From positions 44,824 through 108,823 of the forward strand of contig NZ_NWSV01000023.1 of assembly GCF_002531935.1 (NCBI RefSeq): DNA of 64,000 nt, read 5' to 3'. This document shows positions 26,875 to 34,621 of this stretch, one piece after another. The notes below the pieces were generated by a model. It worked only from the letters and a program-made list of their open reading frames with translations. It had not been told where the DNA came from and searched no databases. Position 1 is the first letter of the stretch, and every line of letters starts with the position of its first letter. This stretch comes from Rhizobium chutanense. Lineage in GTDB: Bacteria; Pseudomonadota; Alphaproteobacteria; Rhizobiales; Rhizobiaceae. Both the position numbers and the translations under genes were made by a program.

Positions 26875-27218
26875 TGACTTCAAAGCCAATCCATCATGTA
26901 CAACTGTCGCGTATGGAAGAAGCGCGACGGCAGACGCAGCGCCAGTTGAAACTGATCGATCGCCAGGTCTTGCGCCGGATCACATCGTTCCTGCCGCAGC
27001 TCGCACGCCGGCAAACAGGATATCGGCGCGGGAAGTCACCGGATACCGGTTCGTTCCTCGAACGCTATCGCAATAATCTCGCCGCCCTGACGGCGGAGCG
27101 TCAGCCGGAAGTTGATGCGCTGACACGAAAGTTGGCCCGGCAGGATGCTGCGATAGCTGCCTTTCGAACACGGTTCGAACCCGTTGGCGACGTGGCTCAG
27201 CCACGAGAGGAGGTCTAG
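26874..27218 (+). CDS. Basic helical hypothetical protein
   Basis: A 114-aa protein that is rich in Arg and Gln and predicted to be almost entirely helical: HHVQLSRMEEARRQTQRQLK and NNLAALTAERQPEVDALTRK. No domain recognised. The start at 26874 overlaps the stop of the DUF7007 gene (TGATG); the frame extends 21 bases upstream but the coupled ATG is more likely. A DNA- or partner-binding accessory role is possible. Confidence 0.6.
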   Translation: MTSKPIHHVQLSRMEEARRQTQRQLKLIDRQVLRRITSFLPQLARRQTGYRRGKSPDTGSFLERYRNNLAALTAERQPEVDALTRKLARQDAAIAAFRTRFEPVGDVAQPREEV

Positions 27219-27222
27219 CCCT

Positions 27223-27687
27223 ATGGGAACGATCGGAGACCTCGAACTGAGAGCCGGCATTGGGCCATCGCCCGCGGAGCGCACCGCGTTTTGGCAGCAG
27301 TTTCACCACCTCGACGGACAGGCGTGCCTCGATGCGGGCGTGGCGGAGCTCAGGCGCAGGATCGCCGCGAAGGAGGGCCTAACTGAAACTGCCCCGAGTA
27401 AGCGGCGCGGTGTTCCGAAACGCGAGCGCCTTCCTCCCTCGACCGCTGAACAGGAGACAGCGCTCCAGGCCTATGCCGCGAGACACGGGCGTCGCTGGAA
27501 AAGCATCCTGAACAACGTCTGGATGGGTGGCGCGCCCTATGACGATGGCGGGACACTCCGCGGTCTTCGAAACACGCACGGTCCGACATGGCTGCAATCT
27601 TATCGGCTGGCTAAGTCGAAACCTTCGGCCGAGACCGTCATTGCGCCAGTTGAGCCTAAGGCGAGTTCGGGAGGTGAGGACATGTAG
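27223..27687 (+). CDS. Hypothetical protein, last gene of the ParB operon
   Basis: A 154-aa protein of unknown family. The C-terminal half, KRERLPPSTAEQETALQAYA, then HGRRWKSILNNVWMGGAPYDDGG and LRGLRNTHGPTWL, resembles short basic proteins of rhizobial plasmids with aromatic-rich ends. GAGAGGAGG lies about ten bases before the ATG at 27223. It follows the preceding gene by four bases. Confidence 0.62.
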   Translation: MGTIGDLELRAGIGPSPAERTAFWQQFHHLDGQACLDAGVAELRRRIAAKEGLTETAPSKRRGVPKRERLPPSTAEQETALQAYAARHGRRWKSILNNVWMGGAPYDDGGTLRGLRNTHGPTWLQSYRLAKSKPSAETVIAPVEPKASSGGEDM

Positions 27688-28012
27688 CGTCCCCGCCAGC
27701 CATCCTCCTTTCAACACCTGGTTGGACCGGACCCGTGCCGGTTTGCCCTTCGGTTTTGCTGCGGTCTGAACCAGCGGCCGGTCGTTTCAAGGCCGCGTTC
27801 CGCGCCGCGGGGCGGCCGGAAACCGCCGTCCTTCACGGAGCAGGCTCGCGGGCGTCGCAGGGCAGGATGCCCCGCTAGCCCGCAACCCGGCTCCGCTCTG
27901 CCTGTCGCCTCCGGACCTTGAAATTCCCGTCTTCCGCCGGTTCGGGGCGACCGCACCGAAGGGCAAGCCGGCACGGGGCCGGAGCCGCTTCGAGGTTGGA
28001 AAGGAAGAAATC
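27688..28012 (+). other. Structured 325-nt intergenic leader
   Basis: There is no coding region. The stretch can fold back on itself: bases 27727-27754 and 27955-27982 are complementary at 26 of 28 positions, and pairing continues weakly inward. It directly precedes the 195-aa gene at 28013, so a regulatory leader RNA is plausible. Confidence 0.5.
27727..27982. repeat. 28-bp imperfect inverted repeat
   Basis: Arms at 27727-27754 and 27955-27982 pair with two mismatches (one a possible G-U). The outer end of the left arm begins CCGGACCCGTGCCGG, which matches CCGGCACGGGGCCGG at the end of the right arm. Confidence 0.6.
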
Positions 28013-28600
28013 ATGGCAAAGCCCCCTACCTCCCCTCGTCAGTCCGCCCGCGTCGTCGCGCTGCGCAAGGGCGCAACCCTCGAAATGGTCCGACTCACGT
28101 GCCCCGACAGTGCCCAGGCGCTGAAGATCGCCGAGAGCTTCGGAACCGCGATCGTCGACAGCGACGGAATCCGCGATCTCCATGAGCGCCTCATCTCCGA
28201 GACGGCCGATGCTCTGAGCGATGGCCTCGGCGAAAAGGCCATGCAGATCCATCTGCAGCGGATCGTCGGCGCTTTCGTCGGCTCCGCCCACGGCGCGGGC
28301 CAGTTCTACAGCCGCGCCGTCACCGAGGCGCGGGATGCGACGGCCAAGGCCGCCAACGATGCCCGTGACGAGGACCTCGACGGCCCAGTCGGCTACGACA
28401 GTGCAGCCCAGCGCAGACGCGAGTTCGCCGCCGACATGGGCGTGCAGGCGCATGCCCTTCGGATGGCGGCCGAGGGCGCCGTTGCAGCATACAAGCACAT
28501 CGTTGGCGAGACCTGGAAGCCCTTCGATCGGCCCGTCGAAAACCCAGGTCACTCTCTCGATCGCAAGGCGGCCGAAGCACAGATATCGGCCTTCGACTAA
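28013..28600 (+). CDS. Hypothetical plasmid protein
   Basis: A 195-aa protein, mostly helical, unknown family. An N-terminal basic stretch (MAKPPTSPRQSARVVALRKG) is followed by DSAQALKIAESFGTAIVDSD and FVGSAHGAGQFYSRAVTEAR. The distribution of charged residues suggests a soluble DNA-associated or structural protein. GGAAAGGAAG precedes the ATG. Its long structured leader and downstream terminator indicate a single-gene transcript. Confidence 0.65.
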   Translation: MAKPPTSPRQSARVVALRKGATLEMVRLTCPDSAQALKIAESFGTAIVDSDGIRDLHERLISETADALSDGLGEKAMQIHLQRIVGAFVGSAHGAGQFYSRAVTEARDATAKAANDARDEDLDGPVGYDSAAQRRREFAADMGVQAHALRMAAEGAVAAYKHIVGETWKPFDRPVENPGHSLDRKAAEAQISAFD

Positions 28601-28610
28601 GTGCTTCTCC

Positions 28611-28634
28611 GGCGGGGCTTCGGCTCCGCCTTTT
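28611..28634 (+). terminator. Rho-independent terminator
   Basis: GGCGGGGC-TTCG-GCTCCGCC followed by TTTT, eleven bases after the stop of the 195-aa gene. Confidence 0.7.
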
Positions 28635-28911
28635 CCATGGCGAGGGCAAGCGTGCCGATCCTCGCCACCGCGGACGAGTTCAGCTTGAGCGACCTCGACA
28701 CTACCTCTTGAATCTGACGAAGGATGACGCCGAGCGGCACGTCGCAACCCCGTCCGGCTTTGGCCCTGGTGGAGCGAGGCGCTCGGGCAACGGCTTCGCC
28801 GTCCTCCACGTCCGTTCCGGCCTTCCGGTGCCCTCACGCCTTTCCGCTCCGCCTTTGGACCGCCGTGACGGGGTCGCGATCGGCGCGACCTCCTTGAAAT
28901 GGAGGTTTGAA
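28635..28911 (+). other. Leader of the ardC gene
   Basis: No separate gene is supported, although the ardC frame is open back to 28708. The final bases form a hairpin that includes the ribosome site (28888-28906). Confidence 0.4.
28888..28906 (+). promoter_or_regulatory. Hairpin sequestering the ardC Shine-Dalgarno
   Basis: ACCTCC (28888-28893) pairs with GGAGGT (28901-28906), which contains the ribosome site six bases before the ArdC start; the loop is TTGAAAT. Translation may depend on opening of this stem. Confidence 0.5.
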
Positions 28912-29841
28912 ATGAGCAGGAAGGACGAAGGCCCACGCGCCGACATCTACACGCGGATCACCGACAAGATTATCGAGGATCTGGAGAAAGGAGTTCGCCC
29001 GTGGATGCAGCCGTGGAACGCCGCACACACCGAGGGTCGGATAACGCGGCCGCTGCGCCACAACGGCCAGCCCTATTCGGGCATGAACGTTCTCCTCCTG
29101 TGGTCCGAGGGGATGGCGAGAGGTTTTACCTCACCAATGTGGATGACCTTCAAGCAGGCGCTGGAACTCGGCGCTGCGGTTCGCAAGGGCGAAACCGGCT
29201 CGACCGTCGTGTTCGCCAGCCGCTTCACCAAGTCGGAGACCGACCGCAACGGCAACGATGTCGACCGAGAGATTCCCTTCCTGAAGGCGTATTCCGTTTT
29301 CAACGTTGACCAGATCGACGGTCTGCCGGACCATTACCATCATCGCCCGGCACCGGACCTCGATCCGCTTGAGCGGATCGAGATTGCCGATCGCTTCTTC
29401 CGTAACACCGGGGCAGTCGTCCGGCACGGCGGATCGCAGGCCTATTACTCCCCGGTGACCGACCACATCCAGATGCCGCATTTGGAGATCTTCCGCGACG
29501 CGGCTTCCTACGTGGCGACGAAGAGTCATGAGGTAACCCACTGGACGGCAAATCCTCGACGAGTCGGCCGCGATCTCAGCCGATATTCGAAGGATAAGAG
29601 CGCGCGCGCCCGCGAAGAGTTGATTGCCGAACTTGGCAGCTGCTTCCTTTGCGCTGACCTCGGCATCGTCCCCGAACTGGAGCCAAGGCCCGATCACGCC
29701 TCGTACCTTCAGTCCTGGCTCACCGTCCTTTCGAATGACAGACGGGCCATCTTCCAGGCGGCGGCGCATGCGCAGCGCGCCGTCAGCTATCTTCACGGGC
29801 TGCAGCCATCTGAGGACGGTAGCGATAAGGTGGCGGCATAG
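28912..29841 (+). CDS. ArdC-type antirestriction protein (ssDNA-binding, zincin-like)
   Basis: A 309-aa protein of the ArdC/TraC-primase-N family. The ArdC N-terminal domain starts YTRITDKIIEDLEKGVRPWMQPWN and includes RHNGQPYSGMNVLLLW. The C-terminal zincin-like domain carries SHEVTHWT (HExxH) near residue 204 and a downstream Glu in AREELIAELGSCFL, matching the metal site of this family. ArdC of IncW plasmids binds single-stranded DNA and protects transferred DNA from restriction. I take the ATG at 28912, preceded by GGAGG, over upstream in-frame starts. It sits in the region that could enter a recipient early during conjugation. Confidence 0.88.
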   Translation: MSRKDEGPRADIYTRITDKIIEDLEKGVRPWMQPWNAAHTEGRITRPLRHNGQPYSGMNVLLLWSEGMARGFTSPMWMTFKQALELGAAVRKGETGSTVVFASRFTKSETDRNGNDVDREIPFLKAYSVFNVDQIDGLPDHYHHRPAPDLDPLERIEIADRFFRNTGAVVRHGGSQAYYSPVTDHIQMPHLEIFRDAASYVATKSHEVTHWTANPRRVGRDLSRYSKDKSARAREELIAELGSCFLCADLGIVPELEPRPDHASYLQSWLTVLSNDRRAIFQAAAHAQRAVSYLHGLQPSEDGSDKVAA

Positions 29842-29853
29842 GGCAGTTTTGAA

Positions 29854-30027
29854 TCAGGGGCGGTCGTCAACGTTGACGGCCGTCTGCTTCATTAACTCTC
29901 GTTCGGTTTGCCGATCCTCATTCTGTCCGAGGTCCAACTTGCCCCAGATCGATGGCTTTTTGACATCGGACTTGGGTTTGCGGGAAATCTTCTTTTCGAC
30001 GATGAACGGCTTAGCCTGCTGGCGCAT
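29854..30027 (-). CDS. Small basic hypothetical protein (57 aa)
   Basis: A 57-aa frame starting MRQQAKPFIVEKKISRKPKS and continuing with a KKPSIWGKLDLGQNEDRQ stretch. It is strongly Lys/Arg-rich in the first half. AGGAG lies six bases upstream of the ATG at 30027, and the frame is terminated 12 bp after the convergent ardC stop. The much longer open frame running through it from 31089 is only an extension over other genes. The sequence looks like a small rhizobial plasmid protein of unknown role. Confidence 0.65.
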   Translation of the reverse strand: MRQQAKPFIVEKKISRKPKSDVKKPSIWGKLDLGQNEDRQTERELMKQTAVNVDDRP

Positions 30028-30258
30028 GAATTCTCCTGAACGACGAATCGTGCCTGAACGATATCGTGCGCACGATCGAACGCAACTCGCTGTAGTCTTA
30101 TACCAATGGTTTCGGAAGCATGACGTCCGGCGCTGTTGGCGACATAGCCCTGTGCAGGTTGTTTGTTGGAAGAGCAGTTCGCCACATAGGTTCTTGCGGA
30201 ATGCTGCGTCGCACAAATATAGGTGGGGATGCAATATATCTACTGGAGAGGGCAGGCC

Positions 30259-30711
30259 GTGGAAAAGTATGTGGGTGCGAAGCTGCATGGCATTCGGGTG
30301 ACCGACGCAAAGCTGAACTACCATGGCTCGATCACGATTGATGCCGACTTCTGCCGGGAGGTCGGGCTGAAACCGCTCGAGTATGTAGAGATCTGGAACA
30401 AGATGTCCGGCGCGCGGATCAGCACCTACGTGCTTTACGGCGATCCCGGTTCCAAATGCTGCATTCTCAATGGCGCCGCCGCCCGCACCTGCCAGCAAGG
30501 TGACGAGATTATCATCGCATCCAGCGTCTTTTGCGAAGTCGATGACATCATCAAGCTCAGGCCACGCGTTCTGGTCTTCGGAGAAGGCAACGAAGTCATC
30601 GACAGGATCACTTACGAGGTCTTTCGCCGTGCAGACAATTCTCTCGATATGGCCGTGAGCTCCGAGCTTTCCGACAATAGCTACGGATTTCCGGCTTCCA
30701 TTTCCGGATAG
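30259..30711 (+). CDS. panD: Aspartate 1-decarboxylase precursor (PanD-like)
   Basis: A pyruvoyl enzyme making beta-alanine from aspartate for pantothenate/CoA synthesis. AKLHGIRVTDAKLNYHGSIT aligns with the PanD N-terminus, including the self-cleavage Gly-Ser (Ser24) and the LxYxGSxTID context. VEIWNKMSGARISTYVLYGD and the catalytic-loop NGAAARTCQQGDEIIIAS follow. I prefer the GTG at 30259 (GAGGG six bases upstream; Ser24 in register with E. coli Ser25). The frame is open to GTG 30223, which has no ribosome site. The C-terminal ~40 residues (after residue ~105) exceed the usual length. No panB, panC or PanM-like partner is adjacent, so this is a stand-alone copy. Confidence 0.85.
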   Translation: MEKYVGAKLHGIRVTDAKLNYHGSITIDADFCREVGLKPLEYVEIWNKMSGARISTYVLYGDPGSKCCILNGAAARTCQQGDEIIIASSVFCEVDDIIKLRPRVLVFGEGNEVIDRITYEVFRRADNSLDMAVSSELSDNSYGFPASISG

Positions 30712-31088
30712 CATTGATGCAGTCGGCGGGGGTCCCTGGACGTTTGCCGATATGGATTGCCGCCGCACCGTTTTCGACAATTGCCGCTGGCCCTCGACGG
30801 GAACCATTGCCACGTGCCTTCGCCTGACGTTAGCGGCGCTCCATTTGCGGGCTCGATGAGGCATGTCTGACCGGAGAACGGCTTCGCCTCGATCGTCCTC
30901 CCGCAACGGCCATCGGAAACTTTCTTCCCCTGTCGGCTCCGCCGCCATTCCTTGCGCGGCAACAAAGTTCCTCCGGCCGCCCTCCATTTCATTCCGGCCC
31001 CTTGGGTGCGGTCCGATCGTCCCCGGTCCTTGCGACAGCCATCGAGGCCGCAATGGCGCGGCCCGAAACAGCAAAAGGAACTTGGACA
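30712..31088 (+). other. Long leader of the first DUF736 gene
   Basis: No coding region supported. From 30831 onward the sequence is repeated almost exactly at 32683 before the second DUF736 gene. Confidence 0.5.
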
Positions 31089-31397
31089 ATGGCTACCATC
31101 GGCACCTTCACCTCCACCGAAAACGGCTTCTCCGGCTCGATCCGCACCCTCGCCCTCAACGTCAAGGCCCGCATCGCCCGCGTCGAAAACCCCTCCGACA
31201 AGGGTCCGCACTTCCGCATCTACGCCGGCAATGTCGAGCTCGGCGCCGCCTGGCAGAAGACCTCCGAGCAGGGCCGCGACTACCTCTCGGTCAAGCTCGA
31301 CGACCCGAGCTTCCCCGCTCCGATCTACGCGACGCTGGCCGAAGTCGAGGGTGAAGACGGCCTGCAGCTGATCTGGTCGCGCCCCAACCGCGACTGA
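31089..31397 (+). CDS. DUF736 family protein, copy 1
   Basis: A 102-aa DUF736 protein: MATIGTFTSTENGFSGSIRT, ARIARVENPSDKGPHFRIYA and YLSVKLDDPSFPAPIYATL are typical. This single-domain, beta-rich family is abundant on rhizobial plasmids and has no established function. It differs from the copy at 32942 at one visible residue (Thr6 against Val6). Both are followed by near-identical terminators. The ATG at 31089 has only AAAGGAACTTGG in front as a ribosome site. Confidence 0.85.
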   Translation: MATIGTFTSTENGFSGSIRTLALNVKARIARVENPSDKGPHFRIYAGNVELGAAWQKTSEQGRDYLSVKLDDPSFPAPIYATLAEVEGEDGLQLIWSRPNRD

Positions 31398-31404
31398 GAT
31401 CCTC

Positions 31405-31431
31405 GAGGCTCCGCCCACCGGGCGGGGCCTC
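31405..31431 (+). terminator. Terminator of DUF736 copy 1
   Basis: GAGGCTCCGCCC-ACC-GGGCGGGGCCTC hairpin eight bases after the stop; repeated after copy 2. Confidence 0.65.
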
Positions 31432-31467
31432 TCCCGCTCCAACTTTTTCCGTCCATTCTTCCTTATT

Positions 31468-31535
31468 GGATGAAAATGGATGGAAAAATGGAGCCCGTTG
31501 TGCCATATCCCATTCGGATGGAAACGGATGGGATA
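31468..31535. promoter_or_regulatory. Operator-like repeats upstream of the Fic-wHTH gene
   Basis: GGATGAAAATGGATGG (31468-31483) and GGATGGAAACGGATGG (31516-31531) are 16-bp direct repeats 48 bp apart. TATCCCAT/ATGGGATA (31506-31513, 31528-31535) form an inverted repeat just before the start codon. The Fic protein has a C-terminal HTH, so autoregulation is plausible. Confidence 0.5.
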
Positions 31536-31539
31536 ATGG

Positions 31540-32595
31540 ATGACGGCCCTTGATCTCGCGACATTGCGTATCACGCCTGAGATCCTGTCGTTGATCGCCG
31601 AGATCGACGAATTCAAAGGTGCGTGGCGAGCGCTCGGTCGTATCGCGCCAGACCGGCTCTCCAGCCTGCGGCGTGTCGCGACGATCGAAAGCATCGGATC
31701 GTCGACCCGTATCGAGGGCGCAAAACTAAGCGACCGCGAAGTCGAGAGGCTGCTCTCGAACCTCCGTATCGGCTCGTTCACCAGCCGAGACGAACAGGAG
31801 GTCGGAGGCTATGCCGAGGTGATGGAAACGATCTTCTCCGCCTTCGACGCCATCCCGCTTGACGAAAATCACATCCGCCAGCTCCATCGGGATCTGCTCG
31901 CTCACTCGACGAAGGACGAGCGACACAGGGGAAACTGGAAAACCCTTGCCAACAACGTCGAAGCCTTCGACGAGGATGGGCGAAGCCTGGGCGTCGTCTT
32001 CGCGACGGCATCCCCCTTCGATACGCCGGGCCGGATGTCGGAGCTGGTGTCCTGGCAACGGGCCCAGGAGAAGGATGGCACCTTCCACCCGCTGCTCATC
32101 GTCGCTGTTTTCGTTGTGGTCTTTCTGGAAATCCATCCTTTCCAGGACGGCAATGGCCGCCTGTCGCGAGCCTTGACCACTTTGCTGCTCCTTCGGGCCG
32201 GCTATACCTACGTGCCCTACAGCTCTCTGGAAAGCGTTGTCGAGCAGAACAAGGAAGCCTATTACCTCGCCCTTCGTCGAACGCAGGGCACGATCCGGAC
32301 AGACCAGCAGGACTGGAATCCATGGGTCGAGTTTTTCCTCCGGAGCCTGCAGCGCCAGAAGCAGCGGCTCGAGCGCAAGATCGAGCGTGAACGCATCCTC
32401 CTGGGCGATCTGCCGGAGCTGTCGGTTGCGATCCTCGAACTGGCGCGTGAGCGCGGGCGCGTTACGGTGATGGATGCGGCCAAGGCCACAGGCGCAAGCC
32501 GCAACACCGTTAAGGATCATCTTCGGGCGTTGACCGATGAGGGGCATCTGACCCTTCATGGAGCGGGTCGTGGGACCTGGTACGGCTTGAGCTGA
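31540..32595 (+). CDS. Fic family protein with C-terminal winged HTH
   Basis: A 351-aa Fic protein. The N-terminal inhibitory helix is SIGSSTRIEGAKL (class II [S/T]xxxE[G/N], near residue 53), whose Glu normally blocks ATP gamma-phosphate placement. The catalytic motif HPFQDGNGRLSR (HxFx[D/E]GNGRxxR) is intact near residue 204. The last ~65 residues carry a winged helix (VTVMDAAKATGASRNTVKDHLRALTDEGHL). The family AMPylates target hydroxyls. The fused DNA-binding domain and repeated upstream sites suggest a self-regulated toxin or regulator. The gene sits between two DUF736 copies. Confidence 0.9.
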   Translation: MTALDLATLRITPEILSLIAEIDEFKGAWRALGRIAPDRLSSLRRVATIESIGSSTRIEGAKLSDREVERLLSNLRIGSFTSRDEQEVGGYAEVMETIFSAFDAIPLDENHIRQLHRDLLAHSTKDERHRGNWKTLANNVEAFDEDGRSLGVVFATASPFDTPGRMSELVSWQRAQEKDGTFHPLLIVAVFVVVFLEIHPFQDGNGRLSRALTTLLLLRAGYTYVPYSSLESVVEQNKEAYYLALRRTQGTIRTDQQDWNPWVEFFLRSLQRQKQRLERKIERERILLGDLPELSVAILELARERGRVTVMDAAKATGASRNTVKDHLRALTDEGHLTLHGAGRGTWYGLS

Positions 32596-32941
32596 AGCCG
32601 GAGTAAATGGTCCGCCGATGCGCCGGGATCGGAGCTATGGCCCAGCTGCGCGACTGCCATTGTCACGTCCTTTGCCGGTTAATAGCGGCGCTCCATTCGC
32701 GGGCTCGATGAGGCATGTCTGACCGGAGAGCGGCTTCGCCTCGATCGTCCTCCCGCAACGGTTGTCCAGAACTTTCTTCCCCTGGCGGCTGTGCCGCCAT
32801 TCCTCGCGCAGCAACAAAGTTCCTCCCGGCCGCCCTCCATTTCATTCCGGCCCCTTGGGTGCGGTCCGATCGTCCCCGGTCCTTCCGACAGCCATCGAGG
32901 CCGCAATGGAGCGGCCCGAAACAGCAAAAGGAACTTGGACA

Positions 32942-33250
32942 ATGGCTACCATCGGCGTCTTCACCTCCACCGAAAACGGCTTCTCCGGCTCGATCCGCAC
33001 TCTCGCCCTCAACGTCAAGGCCCGGATCGCCCGCGTCGAAAACCCCTCCGACAAAGGCCCCCACTTCCGCATCTACGCCGGCAATGTCGAGCTGGGTGCT
33101 GCCTGGCAGAAGACCTCCGAGCAGGGCCGCGACTACCTCTCGGTCAAGCTCGACGACCCGAGCTTCCCCGCTCCGATCTACGCGACGCTGGCCGAAGTCG
33201 AGGGCGAAGACGGCCTCCAACTCATCTGGTCACGGCCTAATCGCGACTGA
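32942..33250 (+). CDS. DUF736 family protein, copy 2
   Basis: A 102-aa DUF736 protein almost identical to the copy at 31089, starting MATIGVFTSTENGFSGSIRT and ending LQLIWSRPNRD. Near-identity at both protein and leader level indicates a recent duplication or gene conversion rather than two diverged paralogues. It stands alone between the Fic gene and the small-gene cluster. Confidence 0.85.
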   Translation: MATIGVFTSTENGFSGSIRTLALNVKARIARVENPSDKGPHFRIYAGNVELGAAWQKTSEQGRDYLSVKLDDPSFPAPIYATLAEVEGEDGLQLIWSRPNRD

Positions 33251-33254
33251 GTTC

Positions 33255-33281
33255 GAGGCTCCGCCCACCGGGCGGAGCCTC
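33255..33281 (+). terminator. Terminator of DUF736 copy 2
   Basis: Perfect 12-bp arms GAGGCTCCGCCC/GGGCGGAGCCTC around ACC, then a pyrimidine-rich tail. Confidence 0.65.
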
Positions 33282-33399
33282 TCCCGCCAAAGTGAGAAGC
33301 CGGAACCAGGCATCGAGCCAAGTTCCGGCTTTTTCGGTGCCATACGGAAACGGAGATAGCCGCTCAGATTTCCCGATAGTGCCGGGCCGGGCCGGCGGC

Positions 33400-33507
33400 A
33401 TCAAGGACGGGGGTTCCCCCAATTTCGCGCCGCCGCCTGTGGCGCCAACACGAAATCGGCTCCCCCACCCGCCACCTCCGGCGGTCGCATTCGCGATCCC
33501 TGACCCC
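33400..33507 (+). ncRNA. Putative three-hairpin leader RNA, copy A
   Basis: Three successive stems: GCGCCGC/GTGGCGC (33427-33445), CCGCC/GGCGG (33469-33484) and TCGC/GCGA (33485-33496). They are joined by an AAATCGGCTCC linker and closed by TCCCTGACCCC. The same layout with changed but still paired bases occurs at 34875-34983. It lies 55 bp upstream of the 54-aa gene. No known family is assigned. Confidence 0.55.
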
Positions 33508-33562
33508 GCCATCCCGTCCCGCCCCGCGAGCTCGTCTTTCACGAACTCAAGGAGATGAGACC

Positions 33563-33727
33563 ATGACGATCGAACAGCACATCGAAGAACTGCGCGCTGA
33601 GTTGAACAACGCATGCGACGCGGCCGAGCGCCGCCAGATCGAGGGAGAGCTCGAACTTGCACGGGCCGAGCTCGCCGTGCAACTGGCCGAGCAGGTCGGC
33701 GCCGCCGAGGCCGAACCGCCCTTCTGA
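33563..33727 (+). CDS. Small coiled-coil protein (54 aa)
   Basis: An ATG at 33563 preceded by AAGGAGA opens 54 codons: MTIEQHIEELRAELNNACDA, then AERRQIEGELELARAELAVQ and an LAEQVGAAEAEPPF end. Heptad-like spacing of Leu/Ala and alternating charges predict one long coiled coil. It is probably a small oligomeric or partner-binding protein. Its leader has the three-hairpin element. Confidence 0.65.
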   Translation: MTIEQHIEELRAELNNACDAAERRQIEGELELARAELAVQLAEQVGAAEAEPPF

Positions 33728-34049
33728 GGCGGCTTCTCTCCTCGTTTCAAGGTCGAGCTTCGTTCGCCAATCACCTTCCCCGATTCCAGCGCTCCCGCCC
33801 GAGGAGCAGCGCGTCGTCGCATCTCTCCTTTCGACACAGCTGTCATCTCTATCAGGGGATGTTGCAGCCCTTGCGTCATGCCACAACCTTGCGCCGCCAG
33901 AATTTTCCCCGCCGCATGCGGCTCCTCGCCCAATCAAAATTCAGGCGGCTCCAGGTTCTCCGCTTTCGCTTCGACCGTTCCGGTGCGGCCCTCCTTCCAG
34001 GTCTGCAGTCGATCCCCGCGATACCAGCAATTCGAACGGAGAACATACC
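33728..34049 (+). other. Intergenic stretch without a supported gene
   Basis: An open frame crosses it (33657 onward) but it lacks a ribosome site and protein-like composition. I see only pyrimidine-rich leader-type DNA. Confidence 0.4.
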
Positions 34050-34223
34050 ATGCAACAACTCGCCAAATTCCTCGCAGCCACGGGCCGCCGGCTCGGCAAT
34101 CTCGGCAAGGTGATCTGTCACTTCTTCCGCAAGGGAAAGCTCGGGCTGAAGGTCGCAATCAAGATCCCGTTCTTTGTCGAGATCGAGGTTTCGTTCGAGA
34201 CCGACTGGAACCGGCGCGAATGA
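34050..34223 (+). CDS. Small amphipathic hypothetical protein (57 aa)
   Basis: A 57-aa protein: MQQLAKFLAATGRRLGNLGK, a basic HFFRKGKLGLKVAIKIPFFV core and an acidic IEVSFETDWNRRE end. The beta-prone KVAIKIPFFVEIEVSFE stretch is conspicuous. It has only a weak GGAG eleven bases upstream of the ATG, but it is followed by a clean terminator, and codon use is like its neighbours. Function unknown. Confidence 0.55.
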   Translation: MQQLAKFLAATGRRLGNLGKVICHFFRKGKLGLKVAIKIPFFVEIEVSFETDWNRRE

Positions 34224-34231
34224 CGCGCCAT

Positions 34232-34256
34232 GGCCGCCCTCGGCGGCCCTTTTCTT
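34232..34256 (+). terminator. Rho-independent terminator
   Basis: GGCCGCC-CTC-GGCGGCC followed by CTTTTCTT, just after the 57-aa gene and before the convergent WGR gene. Confidence 0.7.
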
Positions 34257-34282
34257 CGTTCAGGCTGAGGCGTGATCGTTGG

Positions 34283-34621
34283 TCAGCTGAATGGCCGCTG
34301 GGCAATAGTTCTCGGTCGATAGCCGCGCGCCTTCTTCTGCCGTGTCAGGTCGAGGAACAGTCTGACGGCCTCTTCCTCCCGCCCGAAATGGTGGACCCTC
34401 ATCTGCCCCGAGGTTCCGATCCTCCCCCAGCGTCGCGTCAGGCAGGTTTCCCCGAACAGCGACATGGAAATCTGCATGGCGTAGAAGCGAGCCATGTTCT
34501 TTTCGGCGTCAGTTCGCTCGATGTAGAGTTGGTAGGGTTGCGTGACCATGCCCATAGAGTCGCCGATCGCCGCCAGAGCGTCCAACGACATATGTGAATC
34601 GAACAATTGCGACCGATTCAT
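34283..34621 (-). CDS. WGR domain protein
   Basis: About 112 aa. The WGR domain (named for its Trp-Gly-Arg motif) is clear: YQLYIERTDAEKNMARFYAM, SLFGETCLTRRWGRIGTSGQ, and REEEAVRLFLDLTRQKKARGYRP. WGR domains in PARPs and MolR-like proteins bind nucleic acid ends. Short stand-alone WGR proteins are frequent on rhizobial replicons. The start is uncertain: ATG 34621 (weak GGAA) or internal Met codons closer to the domain (34585, 34549 or 34543). Confidence 0.75.
   Translation of the reverse strand: MNRSQLFDSHMSLDALAAIGDSMGMVTQPYQLYIERTDAEKNMARFYAMQISMSLFGETCLTRRWGRIGTSGQMRVHHFGREEEAVRLFLDLTRQKKARGYRPRTIAQRPFS

Larger units (their letters stand above)
30831..31431 (+). repeat. Direct repeat copy 1 (leader, DUF736 gene, terminator)
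   Basis: About 600 bp, roughly 90% identical by eye to 32683-33281. It contains the complete 31089-31397 gene and its terminator. The two copies flank the Fic gene. Confidence 0.8.
32683..33281 (+). repeat. Direct repeat copy 2 (leader, DUF736 gene, terminator)
   Basis: Second copy of the ~600-bp unit at 30831-31431. The leader part (32683-32941) holds no other coding region. Confidence 0.8.

Noticed and set aside
29854..31089. 411-aa minus-strand frame
   Set aside because: Only its last 57 codons, starting at the ATG at 30027 with a ribosome site, look like a gene; the rest is antisense to panD and the DUF736 leader.
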